From Gemmatimonadota bacterium (GTDB lineage Bacteria > Gemmatimonadota > Gemmatimonadetes > Gemmatimonadales > GWC2-71-9): a DNA stretch of 64,000 nt. The notes under the pieces were generated by a model, which saw only the letters and a list, made by a program, of their open reading frames with translations, was not told the origin of the DNA and did not search any database. Where the stretch lies: the NCBI GenBank assembly GCA_025358055.1, contig JANYKV010000019.1, forward strand, positions 1 to 64,000. The letters run 5' to 3'. Within the stretch, counting starts at the first letter, position 1; each line of letters begins with the position of its first letter. Below are positions 42,301-52,000 of the stretch, piece after piece. The translations under genes and the position numbers were made by a program.

Positions 42301-43464
42301 ATGCCCCGATCACGCAAGAGCTCTGAATCCACCGCGCGATTGCGCTTGTCCTCGCTGGTCCGGCTATCGCTGGTACTGGGCTGGTCCGCCGCGACATGGG
42401 GCTATGGCCAGGACCTACTGGCTCAAGACCCTGCTCCGCCCCGGCCGGATGGTGCCAGCCATCATGAATTCACGCTGGGCAACTTCACACTCGAAAACGG
42501 CGTCACGCTTTCCAACGCCAAAGTGATCTATGCGACGTACGGCAAACTCAACGCCCGCCGCAACAACGCAATTCTTTTGCCAAGCCACTACATGGCCGAT
42601 CACCACGGCTACGATTGGTTGGTCGGACCTGGGTTAGCCCTCGACACCAATAAGGTGTTTTTGGTGATGACCGAACTGTTCGGCAACGGCCGCTCATCCT
42701 CCCCCAGCAACACACCCGAGCCCTTTCATGGACCGAGGTTCCCGCTGGTGACCATCCGGGACAACGTCGAAGCGGTTCATCACCTGCTCATGGACGAACT
42801 CCACATCACGCACCTGAAGGCCATCATCGGATTCTCGATGGGGGCCCAGCAGGCGTTTCAGTGGGCAGTGAGCTACCCCAAATTCGCGGATCGGGTGGTC
42901 GCAACCGCCGGGACCGCCAAGACCTACCCCCACGGCGTCGTCCGGCTCGAAGGGCAGATCGCTGCGCTTACCGCCGACAGCGCCTTTCTAAGCGGCGATT
43001 ACACCGTGCAGCCGCAGAAGGGAATGGAAGCGTTCGCGATCGTGTGGACCGCCTGGTTGTTCTCACAAGAGTGGTGGCGAAAAGGACTCTGGAAAGCCCT
43101 GGTGCCTCCGGGCGGAACCTATCAGCAGGTGATGGAGAACTTCCGGAAGAACTTCATTCCCGGTGCCGACGCCAACAATCTCATCCTTCAGGCGCGCACG
43201 TGGGAATACCACGATGTGGGCGGTACGAAAGGCTTCAACGGTGACGTGGAGAAGGCTCTCCGCTCGATCGAGGCCCCGTTTCTCTACATGCCATCGGCCA
43301 CCGATTTATACTTTCCGCTCGGCGACGCCCAGTACGAACGCCGCTTCATTCCCCGCGTTGTGTTCATGCCGATCCCCTCGCTTTGGGGGCACACCGCTGG
43401 TGCCGCCAGCAATCCCACGGATGCGAAGTTCTTGAATGCGCGGATCAAGGCTTTTCTCCGGTGA
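42301..43464 (+). CDS. Secreted alpha/beta hydrolase of the MetX-like type
   Basis: 387 residues with an N-terminal signal (RLSSLVRLSLVLGWSAATWGYGQ), then an alpha/beta hydrolase fold resembling homoserine O-acetyltransferase: LENGVTLSNAKVIYATYGKLN, HYMADHHGYDWLVGPGLALDT, nucleophile elbow GFSMGAQQA and a terminal IPSLWGHTAG histidine. The real MetX has no signal peptide, so this exported copy is probably an esterase or acyltransferase with another substrate. ATG 42301 follows GGCGGAG. The open frame from 42151 overlaps ypfJ and is rejected. Confidence 0.87.
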   Translation: MPRSRKSSESTARLRLSSLVRLSLVLGWSAATWGYGQDLLAQDPAPPRPDGASHHEFTLGNFTLENGVTLSNAKVIYATYGKLNARRNNAILLPSHYMADHHGYDWLVGPGLALDTNKVFLVMTELFGNGRSSSPSNTPEPFHGPRFPLVTIRDNVEAVHHLLMDELHITHLKAIIGFSMGAQQAFQWAVSYPKFADRVVATAGTAKTYPHGVVRLEGQIAALTADSAFLSGDYTVQPQKGMEAFAIVWTAWLFSQEWWRKGLWKALVPPGGTYQQVMENFRKNFIPGADANNLILQARTWEYHDVGGTKGFNGDVEKALRSIEAPFLYMPSATDLYFPLGDAQYERRFIPRVVFMPIPSLWGHTAGAASNPTDAKFLNARIKAFLR

Positions 43465-43527
43465 GACCGCACTGACGAATCGACGCTAGCGACTGTCCGA
43501 CTTCAACGCCGCTTAGTGGGAGTGCCC

Positions 43528-45453
43528 ATGTTCGCAAATCGATCGTTTGCCCGGACCGGTTGGCTGTTAGCCGTGTTCGTGGTTCAAAGCCCGAAGGCGG
43601 TGATCGGGCAATCCCTTTTCGACCCGGCGGCCGCCGATTCCATCCAAACGCGTTATCGCAAGGTCGTGGCCAATATTCCAATGCGAGATGGGGTTAAGCT
43701 CCGAACCCATATTTTCGTTCCCCGCGACACATCTCGGACGTACCCCTTCCTCATGTATCGGACACCCTACGGCATCGAGCCTTATGAGGAAGAAAAGTAC
43801 CCTACCTACGTCGGGCCCGGTCGCGGGCTCGAACGAGAGGGATTCATCTTCGTGAATCAAGATGTGCGCGGGCGGAACTACTCGGAAGGCACCTTCATCC
43901 AGGAGACACCACACAAGCCGGTGAAAAGGAGCCCGAAGGACGTCGATGAGAGCAGCGACACTTACGATACCATCGAGTGGTTGCTCAAAAACGTGCCCCG
44001 GAACAATGGCAAGGTTGGCCTGTGGGGCATATCCTACCTCGGCTTCTACACCGTCGCCGGTTGCATCGACTCCCATCCCGCGCTCGTCGCCTGCTCGCCT
44101 CAGGCCCCCATGATCGATGTCGCCGCCGGAGACGACCTGTATCACAACGGCGCGTTTCTGCTCGCGCATCCGTTCCCCTTTTTCACCTCGTTCAATCGTG
44201 GTCCCCGAAAAGAAGTCGGCCCCGACCCACAGTTCCCGTTCAAACCCGGCACCGGAGATGGCTACAAGTATTTTCTCGAGACCGGCCCCCTCGGCAACCT
44301 GGAGCGAAACGTCTTCAAAGGCACTGCCCCGGATTGGGTGGAGATGACCTCGCACCCCAACCATGACGCGTTCTGGAAGGTTCGAGACCTCCGCCCTCAT
44401 CTGAAACACGTGACGGCCGCGTTCCTCTACGTCGGGGGGTGGTACGACGCGGAAGACCTGTTTGGACCGTTGGCGGGCTATCGCGCGGTCGAGGCGAACA
44501 ACCCCGGCGCGTTCAACGCAATCGTCATGGGACCCTGGTTCCACGGCCAGTGGCTTTTCGACGACGGGAGCAGACTCGGTCATGCCGAGTTTGGCGGGCC
44601 GACCTCACCGCACTATCAGGATGAGATCCTGTTGCCCTTCTTCCGCTATTTTCTCAAAGGTGGACCGAAGCCCGACATTTCCGAAGCCAACGTATTCGAG
44701 ACGGGGACCAACCTCTGGCGTCGCTACGACGCCTGGCCTCCAGCGAACATCCAGCGGAAATCCGTCTATTTACACGCGGGCGGTAAACTCACGTTTACGC
44801 CACCTGCCAGGGGTGCGGGCGCCCCCTATGACGAGTATCTCAGCGACCCCGCCAAGCCAGTTCCCACTGTCGATTGGATCCATTTCGGTCTCCCTCGTGA
44901 ATACATGACCGCGGATCAACGGTTCGCATCTCGCCGCCCCGACGTGCTCGTTTATCAGACCGAACCCCTCGCTGAGGACATCACGATCGCCGGGCCACTC
45001 GCGCCGAAGTTGTATGTCGCCACCAGCGGCACTGACGCCGATTTCATTGTGAAGTTGATCGACGTATATCCGGAAGACGCCCCAGGCGTCGAGGATCAGG
45101 GAACCGACCTCCCCAAGTTTCGTCTTGGCGGGTATCAGCGGTTGGTTCGCGGCGAACCATTTCGGGGGCGTTTCCGGCGGAGCTTCGAACATCCAGTTCC
45201 GCTTGCGGCCAACCAACCGGATTCGATCCAATTCGTGATGCCCGATATCCTCCACACGTTCAAAAGGGGCCACCGCATCATGGTTCAAATCCAAAGCAGC
45301 TGGTTCCCTCATATCGACCGAAACCCACAGACCTTCGTGCGCAACATCTTTCAGGCGAAGCCAAGTGATTTTCGAGCCGCCACGATGCGGATCTACCACA
45401 GCGCTGAGCGGCCCACTCAGATCGAGGTCGGCGTCCTGCCGCCTCAACGCTGA
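43528..45453 (+). CDS. Secreted CocE/NonD family hydrolase (X-Pro dipeptidyl-peptidase S15 fold)
   Basis: 641 residues: signal peptide (MFANRSFARTGWLLAVFVVQSPKAVIGQ), then the S15 alpha/beta hydrolase with YRKVVANIPMRDGVKLRTHIF, FVNQDVRGRNYSEGTF and the nucleophile in GLWGISYLGFYT. A C-terminal beta-sandwich starts near AEDITIAGPLAPKLY and ends with RGHRIMVQIQSSWFPHIDRNPQT. Family members cleave glutaryl, ester or X-Pro bonds. ATG 43528 is 5 bases after GGGAG; GTG 43516 is an inferior alternative. The thioesterase gene follows after 8 bases. Confidence 0.92.
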   Translation: MFANRSFARTGWLLAVFVVQSPKAVIGQSLFDPAAADSIQTRYRKVVANIPMRDGVKLRTHIFVPRDTSRTYPFLMYRTPYGIEPYEEEKYPTYVGPGRGLEREGFIFVNQDVRGRNYSEGTFIQETPHKPVKRSPKDVDESSDTYDTIEWLLKNVPRNNGKVGLWGISYLGFYTVAGCIDSHPALVACSPQAPMIDVAAGDDLYHNGAFLLAHPFPFFTSFNRGPRKEVGPDPQFPFKPGTGDGYKYFLETGPLGNLERNVFKGTAPDWVEMTSHPNHDAFWKVRDLRPHLKHVTAAFLYVGGWYDAEDLFGPLAGYRAVEANNPGAFNAIVMGPWFHGQWLFDDGSRLGHAEFGGPTSPHYQDEILLPFFRYFLKGGPKPDISEANVFETGTNLWRRYDAWPPANIQRKSVYLHAGGKLTFTPPARGAGAPYDEYLSDPAKPVPTVDWIHFGLPREYMTADQRFASRRPDVLVYQTEPLAEDITIAGPLAPKLYVATSGTDADFIVKLIDVYPEDAPGVEDQGTDLPKFRLGGYQRLVRGEPFRGRFRRSFEHPVPLAANQPDSIQFVMPDILHTFKRGHRIMVQIQSSWFPHIDRNPQTFVRNIFQAKPSDFRAATMRIYHSAERPTQIEVGVLPPQR

Positions 45454-45461
45454 GGACAGCG

Positions 45462-45875
45462 GTGACGATCGACTCCGACGGTCCGCGCAAACATCGGATC
45501 CAGGTTCAAGTTCGGTTCGGCGACACCGACATGATGGGCCATGTAAACCACGTGAGCTTGGTCCAGTATTTCGAAACCGCGCGTCTGACCTTTCTGGAGT
45601 CGCTTGGCCTGGCGCCACGAAACGGGATCCTCGCCCGGGTCGCAGTCGATTTCCGGCGGCAGGTACAAGTGGACGATCAGGTCTATGTCGACACATGGGT
45701 GACAAAGATAGGCCGCACCAGCTTCACCCTGAGCCAGACAATTGTTGCGAACGAAACCGGCGCCGCAAACTCGGACTCGGTGATGGTGATGTTCGATTAC
45801 GACACTCAGCGACCGGTGGCGGTTACGGACGGGTTCCGTTCCGCTCTCGACGGATTCCGAGTGGGTTCCTCGTAG
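45462..45875 (+). CDS. Acyl-CoA thioesterase, 4HBT/YbgC type
   Basis: 137 residues with the hot-dog fold of 4-hydroxybenzoyl-CoA thioesterase relatives: VRFGDTDMMGHVNHVSLVQYFETARLTFLE carries the catalytic Asp in DTD and the HVN motif. VAVDFRRQVQVDDQVYVDTWVTKIGRTSFTL forms the remaining sheet. It would hydrolyse short- or aryl-acyl-CoA in the cytoplasm. The GTG start is 8 bases after the CocE stop. A strong hairpin follows at 45894. Confidence 0.92.
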   Translation: MTIDSDGPRKHRIQVQVRFGDTDMMGHVNHVSLVQYFETARLTFLESLGLAPRNGILARVAVDFRRQVQVDDQVYVDTWVTKIGRTSFTLSQTIVANETGAANSDSVMVMFDYDTQRPVAVTDGFRSALDGFRVGSS

Positions 45876-45893
45876 CCCCCATCTTCTCGAAAT

Positions 45894-45914
45894 CTGGGTC
45901 GTTGGTCGACCCAG
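45894..45914 (+). terminator. Hairpin after the thioesterase gene
   Basis: CTGGGTCG (45894-45901) and CGACCCAG (45907-45914) pair perfectly around a 5-base loop, 18 bases after the stop codon. No T-tract follows, so termination is probable but not certain. Confidence 0.5.
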
Positions 45915-46023
45915 TACCGAAATCTGAGGCAAGTCGCCTCCGGAGGCCTCCCCGGATTAGAATTCAGCCCGACGGTTGCGTGGGGTTGTAATCTTTGTCG
46001 CGATTGCTCGCCAAGGAGGATAT

Positions 46024-46704
46024 ATGTTTGGCCTTCCGATCGGGGGGGACCGGCGCTCGTTCCTGACTGGCGTCGCCGCGTTCACCGGACTCGCGTTCAT
46101 CTCGCCGGAGAGACTCCACGCCGGCGGGAACACAACGGCACGAAAACGCCGTGAATCGGCGGAGTGGGATCTCTCCTGGCTCGATGACCTCAAGGGGAAG
46201 CACCGACAACTGTTCGATGTGGGCGAAATCAACGGCGAGCGGAGCCCACTCCACATCACCCAGAACTACCTCAACGCGCACCGGGACGTTTATGGGCTCG
46301 CGTTTCCGGACATCAATACCGTGGTCGGAATCGCGGGACGCGGTTTCCCGATCAATGCAAGCGACCCACTCTGGGTCAAGTACTCACTGGGCGAGCAGTG
46401 GAGAGTGAAAGACCCGAAGACCGGCGTGTGGGCCACACACAACATTTTCCTCGGCGACGACCCGAAAAGCATTGAATACCATGATAGCGTCCGCGCTCTT
46501 CAGGCCCGAGGCTCTATCTTCTGGCAATGCAACAACGCGCTCAATACCGTCGCCCACCGGCTCGCTGACGCTACGAAGACACCGTTCGAAGCCGTTCGCG
46601 ACGATCTCATCAGGGGACTCAACCCCGGAGTGAAGCTCATCCCCGCGCACACCATGCTCGTGGGATTGGCACAGGAACATGGTTGTACGTACGAAGCCTT
46701 GTGA
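46024..46704 (+). CDS. Tat-exported conserved hypothetical protein
   Basis: 226 residues. The N-terminus DRRSFLTGVAAFTGLAF is a twin-arginine signal, and AAGGAGG lies 4 bases before ATG, so the start is well supported. The mature part (FDVGEINGERSPLHITQNYL, GLAFPDINTVVGIAGRGFPIN, FWQCNNALNTVAHRLA) recalls uncharacterised Tat-signal proteins with a DsrE-like helical/sheet pattern. There is one conserved-looking Cys near the C-terminal third and another (GCTYEAL) at the end. Export in folded form suggests a cofactor or tight fold. Function unknown. Confidence 0.8.
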   Translation: MFGLPIGGDRRSFLTGVAAFTGLAFISPERLHAGGNTTARKRRESAEWDLSWLDDLKGKHRQLFDVGEINGERSPLHITQNYLNAHRDVYGLAFPDINTVVGIAGRGFPINASDPLWVKYSLGEQWRVKDPKTGVWATHNIFLGDDPKSIEYHDSVRALQARGSIFWQCNNALNTVAHRLADATKTPFEAVRDDLIRGLNPGVKLIPAHTMLVGLAQEHGCTYEAL

Positions 46705-46720
46705 CGACCGGGACGTCTGA

Positions 46721-47272
46721 ATGCGGCTTCCTCGCCACGTGATCAGCTGTTGTGGGCTCGGACTTTCCTCCCTTCTTCTTCCCCTCGCCACGCTCGCCCA
46801 ACAACCGGCGACGTACCATCCCGATTGGAAAACGTTGGCCGAGGTCACGGTTCGGCGATCTCTCAAACTCCACCCTGGGCAGCGCGTGCTGCTCCACTTC
46901 GATGCTAGGCGGGACCCCGAACTGGTGGCTGCCCTTCGCGCGGCGATTACTTCTGGGTGTGGCGTCATCAGCGGTGAGATCGTCTGGCCGTCGCCGGAGA
47001 CCAGTCGGCACCCGGCGAGTCTGACCCTGGCCGAGCGTCGCCGCCGCTTCGCCCAGGAGGACGCGGGCTATCGCCGGCTCTTTGCTCATTCAGACGTGTA
47101 TCTCTGGATCCACACTCCGACCGGCCCCGATAAGTCGCGACGCTTCGAGCGAATGATCCACGACTCCAAAATCCGGGCAGTGCATTTGCACTGGGTCGAT
47201 CCCAAGGACTCGGCCGGGGCGGATCAGGCCCTGCAGGTTCATGAAAAGGCGGCCAAGGCCAAACCGCGATGA
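46721..47272 (+). CDS. Secreted M29-aminopeptidase-like N-terminal domain protein (short)
   Basis: 183 residues: a signal peptide (MRLPRHVISCCGLGLSSLLLPLATLAQ), then text reminiscent of the N-terminal half of M29 aminopeptidases (TVRRSLKLHPGQRVLLHFDARRDPELVAALRAA, LFAHSDVYLWIHTP). Full M29 enzymes are about twice as long and carry the metal site in the C-terminal half, which is missing here. No continuation is visible in any frame downstream. It may be a degenerate remnant or an independent exported binding protein. It follows the Tat-exported gene by 16 bases. Confidence 0.65.
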   Translation: MRLPRHVISCCGLGLSSLLLPLATLAQQPATYHPDWKTLAEVTVRRSLKLHPGQRVLLHFDARRDPELVAALRAAITSGCGVISGEIVWPSPETSRHPASLTLAERRRRFAQEDAGYRRLFAHSDVYLWIHTPTGPDKSRRFERMIHDSKIRAVHLHWVDPKDSAGADQALQVHEKAAKAKPR

Positions 47273-47292
47273 AATAGTACTGACGCAGGTGG

Positions 47293-47748
47293 CTATTCTT
47301 GGTCGTAAGCCTGCTTTAGCTTTTGGATGTCAAGCTTGTTCATTTGCAGCATCGCCTGCAGGACTCGACCCGCTTTTTCGCGATTCTTGTCCTGCATCAG
47401 CTTGCCGAGAACCGAGGGAACGATTTGCCAGGAAAGGCCGTATTTGTCTCTGAGCCAGCCACACCGGTCCTGATGCCCTCCCGCGCAAAGCTTGTCCCAC
47501 AGTTCGTCGACTTCCTGCTGCGTCTCACAGTCCACGAACAGTGAGATCGCCGGCGTGAAGCTGTATTGCGGCCCCCCGTTCAGCGCGATGAAGTCTTGTC
47601 CCTCGAGTTGGAATGTCACGCCCATGACCGCCCCATTCGGCCCGGGCATGACCCTCACCACCTTGGAATTCTTGAAGATGGAGACATAGAAATTCATCGC
47701 CTCTTCAGCTTTGCCGTCGAACCACAGAAAGGGCGTGATCTTCTGCAT
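47293..47748 (-). CDS. VOC family protein (PhnB / 3-demethylubiquinone methyltransferase-like fold)
   Basis: 151 residues: MQKITPFLWFDGKAEEAMNFYVSIFKNSKV, GVTFQLEGQDFIALNGGP, DKYGLSWQIVPS and a C-terminal lysine-rich helix give the PF06983-type VOC fold. These proteins are common but mostly uncharacterised. It is convergent with the M29-like gene, 20 bases apart. The 231-base region upstream (47749-47979) contains only a CCGGCCGGCCGG palindrome at 47836-47847 and no gene I can support. Confidence 0.9.
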   Translation of the reverse strand: MQKITPFLWFDGKAEEAMNFYVSIFKNSKVVRVMPGPNGAVMGVTFQLEGQDFIALNGGPQYSFTPAISLFVDCETQQEVDELWDKLCAGGHQDRCGWLRDKYGLSWQIVPSVLGKLMQDKNREKAGRVLQAMLQMNKLDIQKLKQAYDQE

Positions 47749-47979
47749 GCGGTGCTCCTCTATCGTTCTGAAGGTGACCCGTTGGCAACTTCGCAGCCGG
47801 GGGGCGTCGTGGCTTTCAACCTTTCGCGCGTGTCACCGGCCGGCCGGCGTCCGTGTAGCCATTCCGCCAAGCCAGGCGGTCGGCAGCACCGTGAGCACGA
47901 GCGCAAACCGGATACCAGGTTGGGCGGAGTTTCATGGAGATTGCGGCGACCACGCCGGCGGAGCTCAGCGTCGCGGATC

Positions 47980-48867
47980 CTAACGCGTTTTGGCGAGTTC
48001 CTCAAGCAACAAGCGGTTCACTTGTTCCGGCTCTTCCGCCATGACCCAGTGGGTGGCCTCTTGAATGACCTCGAGCCGGCCTTCTCGGCACAGATCAATG
48101 CTGGGTTGGGCCATTTCTTGACCCAGAAACCGGTCCTGGGCACCCCAAATCAGAAGGGTTGGCACCTCGATTTGCTGCGGTTTCGGAGGCCGGAGGAGGT
48201 TTTGCCGGATCGCAGCACGATACCAATTGAGCATGCCCGTCACCGCACCGGGCCGACCCCATGCCTCACGGTACCGGGAGATGTCTTCGTCCGAAAAGGT
48301 CCCTCGTCGACTCGTGTGCTTCAAGGACCGCACCATCATGTCAAAGGAGTTCGCTCGAAGGTTCGATTCGGGAAGCCAGGGAATCCCGAAATAGAAGATG
48401 TACCAGCTCTTCTTGATCTGCGCCCAGCTCCCGCGGAGGGCCTTCGCCATCACTGCATGATGTGGCACGTTGATGGCCACGTACCGCTCGAGTCGTTCGG
48501 GGTAGCGTGCCGCAAGCCACCATCCTACGGCCGCACCCCAATCGTGGCCGACCACCTTAGCGCGGGCTGCCCCTGCCGCATCGAGCAGGCCAAGGATGTC
48601 GCGGGCGAGTAGATCCAGCCCGTACGAGGACACGCCGCGCGGCTTGTCGCTCAGGTTGTACCCACGCTGATCCGGCACCCACACCCGGAAGCCGGCCTGG
48701 GCAAGCGCCGGAATCTGGTGGCGCCACCCGTACCAAAACTCAGGGAATCCATGCAGAAGAACAACCAAAGGTCCGCTCGACGGGCCCGCCTCCACCACAT
48801 GGAGATGGATCCCGTTTGTGGCCACCGTGCGGTCGGTCAGTGTCACGCCGTCAAGTGGAGCGGGCAT
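47980..48867 (-). CDS. Alpha/beta hydrolase, epoxide hydrolase type
   Basis: 295 residues. Epoxide hydrolase features are HGFPEFWYGWRHQ (oxyanion HGFP), nucleophile aspartate in GHDWGAAVGW, acid in WGAQDRFLG and histidine in EATHWVMAEEP. Such enzymes hydrolyse epoxides or halides in the cytoplasm via an ester intermediate. I start at ATG 48867, 5 bases after GAGG; the upstream in-frame ATG 48918 adds an unconserved tail. Divergent from the large ferredoxin oxidoreductase gene. Confidence 0.92.
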   Translation of the reverse strand: MPAPLDGVTLTDRTVATNGIHLHVVEAGPSSGPLVVLLHGFPEFWYGWRHQIPALAQAGFRVWVPDQRGYNLSDKPRGVSSYGLDLLARDILGLLDAAGAARAKVVGHDWGAAVGWWLAARYPERLERYVAINVPHHAVMAKALRGSWAQIKKSWYIFYFGIPWLPESNLRANSFDMMVRSLKHTSRRGTFSDEDISRYREAWGRPGAVTGMLNWYRAAIRQNLLRPPKPQQIEVPTLLIWGAQDRFLGQEMAQPSIDLCREGRLEVIQEATHWVMAEEPEQVNRLLLEELAKTR

Positions 48868-49037
48868 AGCAACCTCGGGAAGTGGAGAAGAATTCTGGCT
48901 TCGATTCGGTTTTCGCACCAGGCCTTCCGGGAAGCGGATGGCCCGTTATAATCCGCAAGGCCGTTCGAGTGGTTCCAATGAAAGCCGCTTTCCCAGGTGG
49001 AGTCGTCGATGCCTTCCGCGCCAAGCCACAGCGAGCC

Positions 49038-52000
49038 ATGACCCCAACCCCGTATTCTCTCGACCAGAAGTACACCCTCGACGAAGGCCCGATTGCCCTA
49101 TCAGGTGTTCAGGCACTGGTCCGAGTGCCGTTGGATCAGCATCGAATCGATCTCCGCCAGGGGCTCCGCACGGCCACCTTGATCTCGGGGTATCGTGGCT
49201 CGCCCCTCGGCGGCCTGGATTTTCTCCTGGAGCAGCAGAAGCCACTGCTTGCTGCCCATGACATCAGCTTCATGCCGGGGGTCAATGAAGAATTGGCGGC
49301 GACTGCCATTTTCGGCGCCCAACTCGCGCACGCGTTCCCGAATCCGAAGTATGATGGTGTCCTTGGCATTTGGTATGGGAAGGGCCCCGGAGTGGATCGC
49401 ACCGGCGACGCGTTCAAACATGGCAATTATGCGGGTGTGGGTAAGAACGGCGGGGTGCTGGTCGTAGCCGGCGACGATCCCACGGCGAAATCCTCTACGA
49501 TTCCATCCCACTCGGAAATTGCCCTCTACGACGCGCAGATGCCGGTGCTCTTCCCAGGCACGGTCCAAGAGGTATTGGACTTAGGACTCTTAGGTTTCGC
49601 GATGTCGCGGTATTCGGGCCTGTGGGTCGGCCTCAAGATGGTGACCAATGTGGCCGACGAATTTGCCACGGCCTTCGTTTCCCCGACGCGGCTCTCCATC
49701 GTCTCGCCAGCCTTCGATGTAGATGGCAAGCCGTGGGTTTTCACTCAAACGCCGCATTTGATCGCTCCGTTCAGCGTCCAAACCGAACGCGACATATTTG
49801 AACACCGTCTGGAAGCCGCGCGCCGGTTCGCTCGCGCCAACGGGGTAAATCGCATTACGGTGCCCACCTCGCCCGCCTGGCTCGGCATCGTTGCGGCCGG
49901 CAAGACGTACTATGACGTGCGAGAGGGGTTGGCCAAACTAGGATTCGACGACCGCGCGCTTGAGCGCTACGGCATCAGGCTTCTCAAGCTCGGGATGCTA
50001 TATCCCTTGGAGCATGAGTTGGTGCGCGAGTTCGCCCAGGGTCTCGAGGAAATCCTCGTCGTCGAGGAGAAGCGCGATTTCGTCGAGCTGTTCCTTCGGA
50101 ACGCGCTCTATGACATCCCGAACCATCCCCGAGTCATTGGAAAGCGCGACGAACGAGGTGAGTTCTTCATCCCCGGTCATTTCGAACTCGACGCGGACCT
50201 GGTTGCCGGCCTACTGGCTAAGCGACTGGCCCAACGTGTTCCGTCGGAGGTACTGGCGCCCGGCCTAGCGCGCATCAAGCCAACTCAACCGCAGAACTTG
50301 CCCCCGCTATCGCCGGCCACCACGCGTACCGGCTACTTCTGCTCGGGATGCCCGCATAACCGCTCGACCGTGGTTCCGGTGGGTTCGATTGCCGCAGCGG
50401 GGATTGGATGCCATGGCATGGTGCTCGTCATGGATCGCAGTACGATGCACATTACCCAGATGGGGGGTGAGGGTGTGCAATGGGTTGGAGCCTCTCGATT
50501 CACCAACCTCCCACACCTGTTCCAGAATATCGGCGATGGTACGCTCTTTCATTCCGGAAGTTTGGCGATTCGCCAAGCGGTCGCGAGTGGTGCCAACGTC
50601 ACCTACAAAATCCTGTACAACGCCGCGGTCGCGATGACGGGTGGGCAGACGGTGGACGGTGGAATGAGCGTGCCCGATCTGACCAAGCTGCTCGCGGCCG
50701 AAGGGGTGGCTCGCACCCTGGTTCTGACTAACGAGGTAGAGAAGTACCAGCCTAGCACCTTTGCCGCTGGCGTAGAGGTTTGGGATCGCGATCGTCTCGA
50801 CGAGGCGCAGCGTCTCCTCCGGGATATTCCAGGCGTCACCGCGGTGATTTACGACCAGGAGTGCGCTGCCAACCTGCGCCGGAAACGGAAGCGTGGCAAG
50901 GCGGTCGACCCGATCAAACGAGTGATGATCAACGAAGCCGTCTGTGAAGGCTGCGGCGACTGCGGGCAGAAGTCGAACTGCTTGAGCGTCCAACCGGTGG
51001 ACACCGAGTTCGGCCGAAAGACCCAGATCCACCAGTCCTCCTGCAACAAGGACTACTCCTGCTTGGATGGAGAATGCCCGGCCTTCGTCACCGTGATGGC
51101 CACCCCCAAACTGAAGTCCAAACCCGCGCGGAACTTCGCCCCAATTGACGATCCGATCCCCCCCCCGGAGCCGACTCGCCGCATCGGAGGCGATGCGAAC
51201 CTCTACCTCATGGGAATCGGCGGGACCGGGGTCGTCACCGTCAATCAGGTCCTGGGCACCGCGGCGGCACTCGAGGGGAAACGGGTCCGAAGTTTGGACC
51301 AAACCGGATTGAGCCAGAAGGCGGGCGCGGTCGTTTCGCACCTCAAAATCCGATCCACCGACACGGAGATCACCAATATCATTGGTGCCGGTGAGGCCGA
51401 TGCATACCTGGCGTTCGATATCCTCGCCGCGGCCGACGCGAAACATCTCGCTCGAGCCCACCCGGATCGCACGATTGCCATTGTCTCTTCGAGCCATGTC
51501 CCAACCGGGCTCATGGTCCGAAACGCGGCCGTCGCATTCCCGTCCGACAACGTTTTGCGGGCGCGAATCGACGCAGTGACCCGGGCGGCCGAGAATGTCT
51601 ACCTGGATGCGGAGAAAGTGTCCGAGGAGTTATTCGGCTCCCACATGCAAGCGAACCTGATCGTGATCGGCGTGGCGTATCAGGCGGGCGTACTGCCGCT
51701 CGAGGCCAAGACCATCGAAATGGCTCTCGAGCTGAATGGAAGCGGCGCGAAAGCCAACATCCAGGCGTTCCGGGCTGGTCGGTCACTCGTCGCCGATCCG
51801 GCGGCGCAGCTTTCCTTGAAGTCACGCCCCCTTGCCGCAGCCAATCCTGCACCACCCCTCTCAGCAAACGCGCACGCTCTGGTCGACTCCGTGGGTGCCA
51901 CAGGCGAGCTCCATCGGCTGCTGCAAGTCAGGGTTCCCGAGCTCACCGCCTTTCAGGATGCTCGCTATGCTTCGGCGTACGTGGCCTTCGTTCATGCAGT

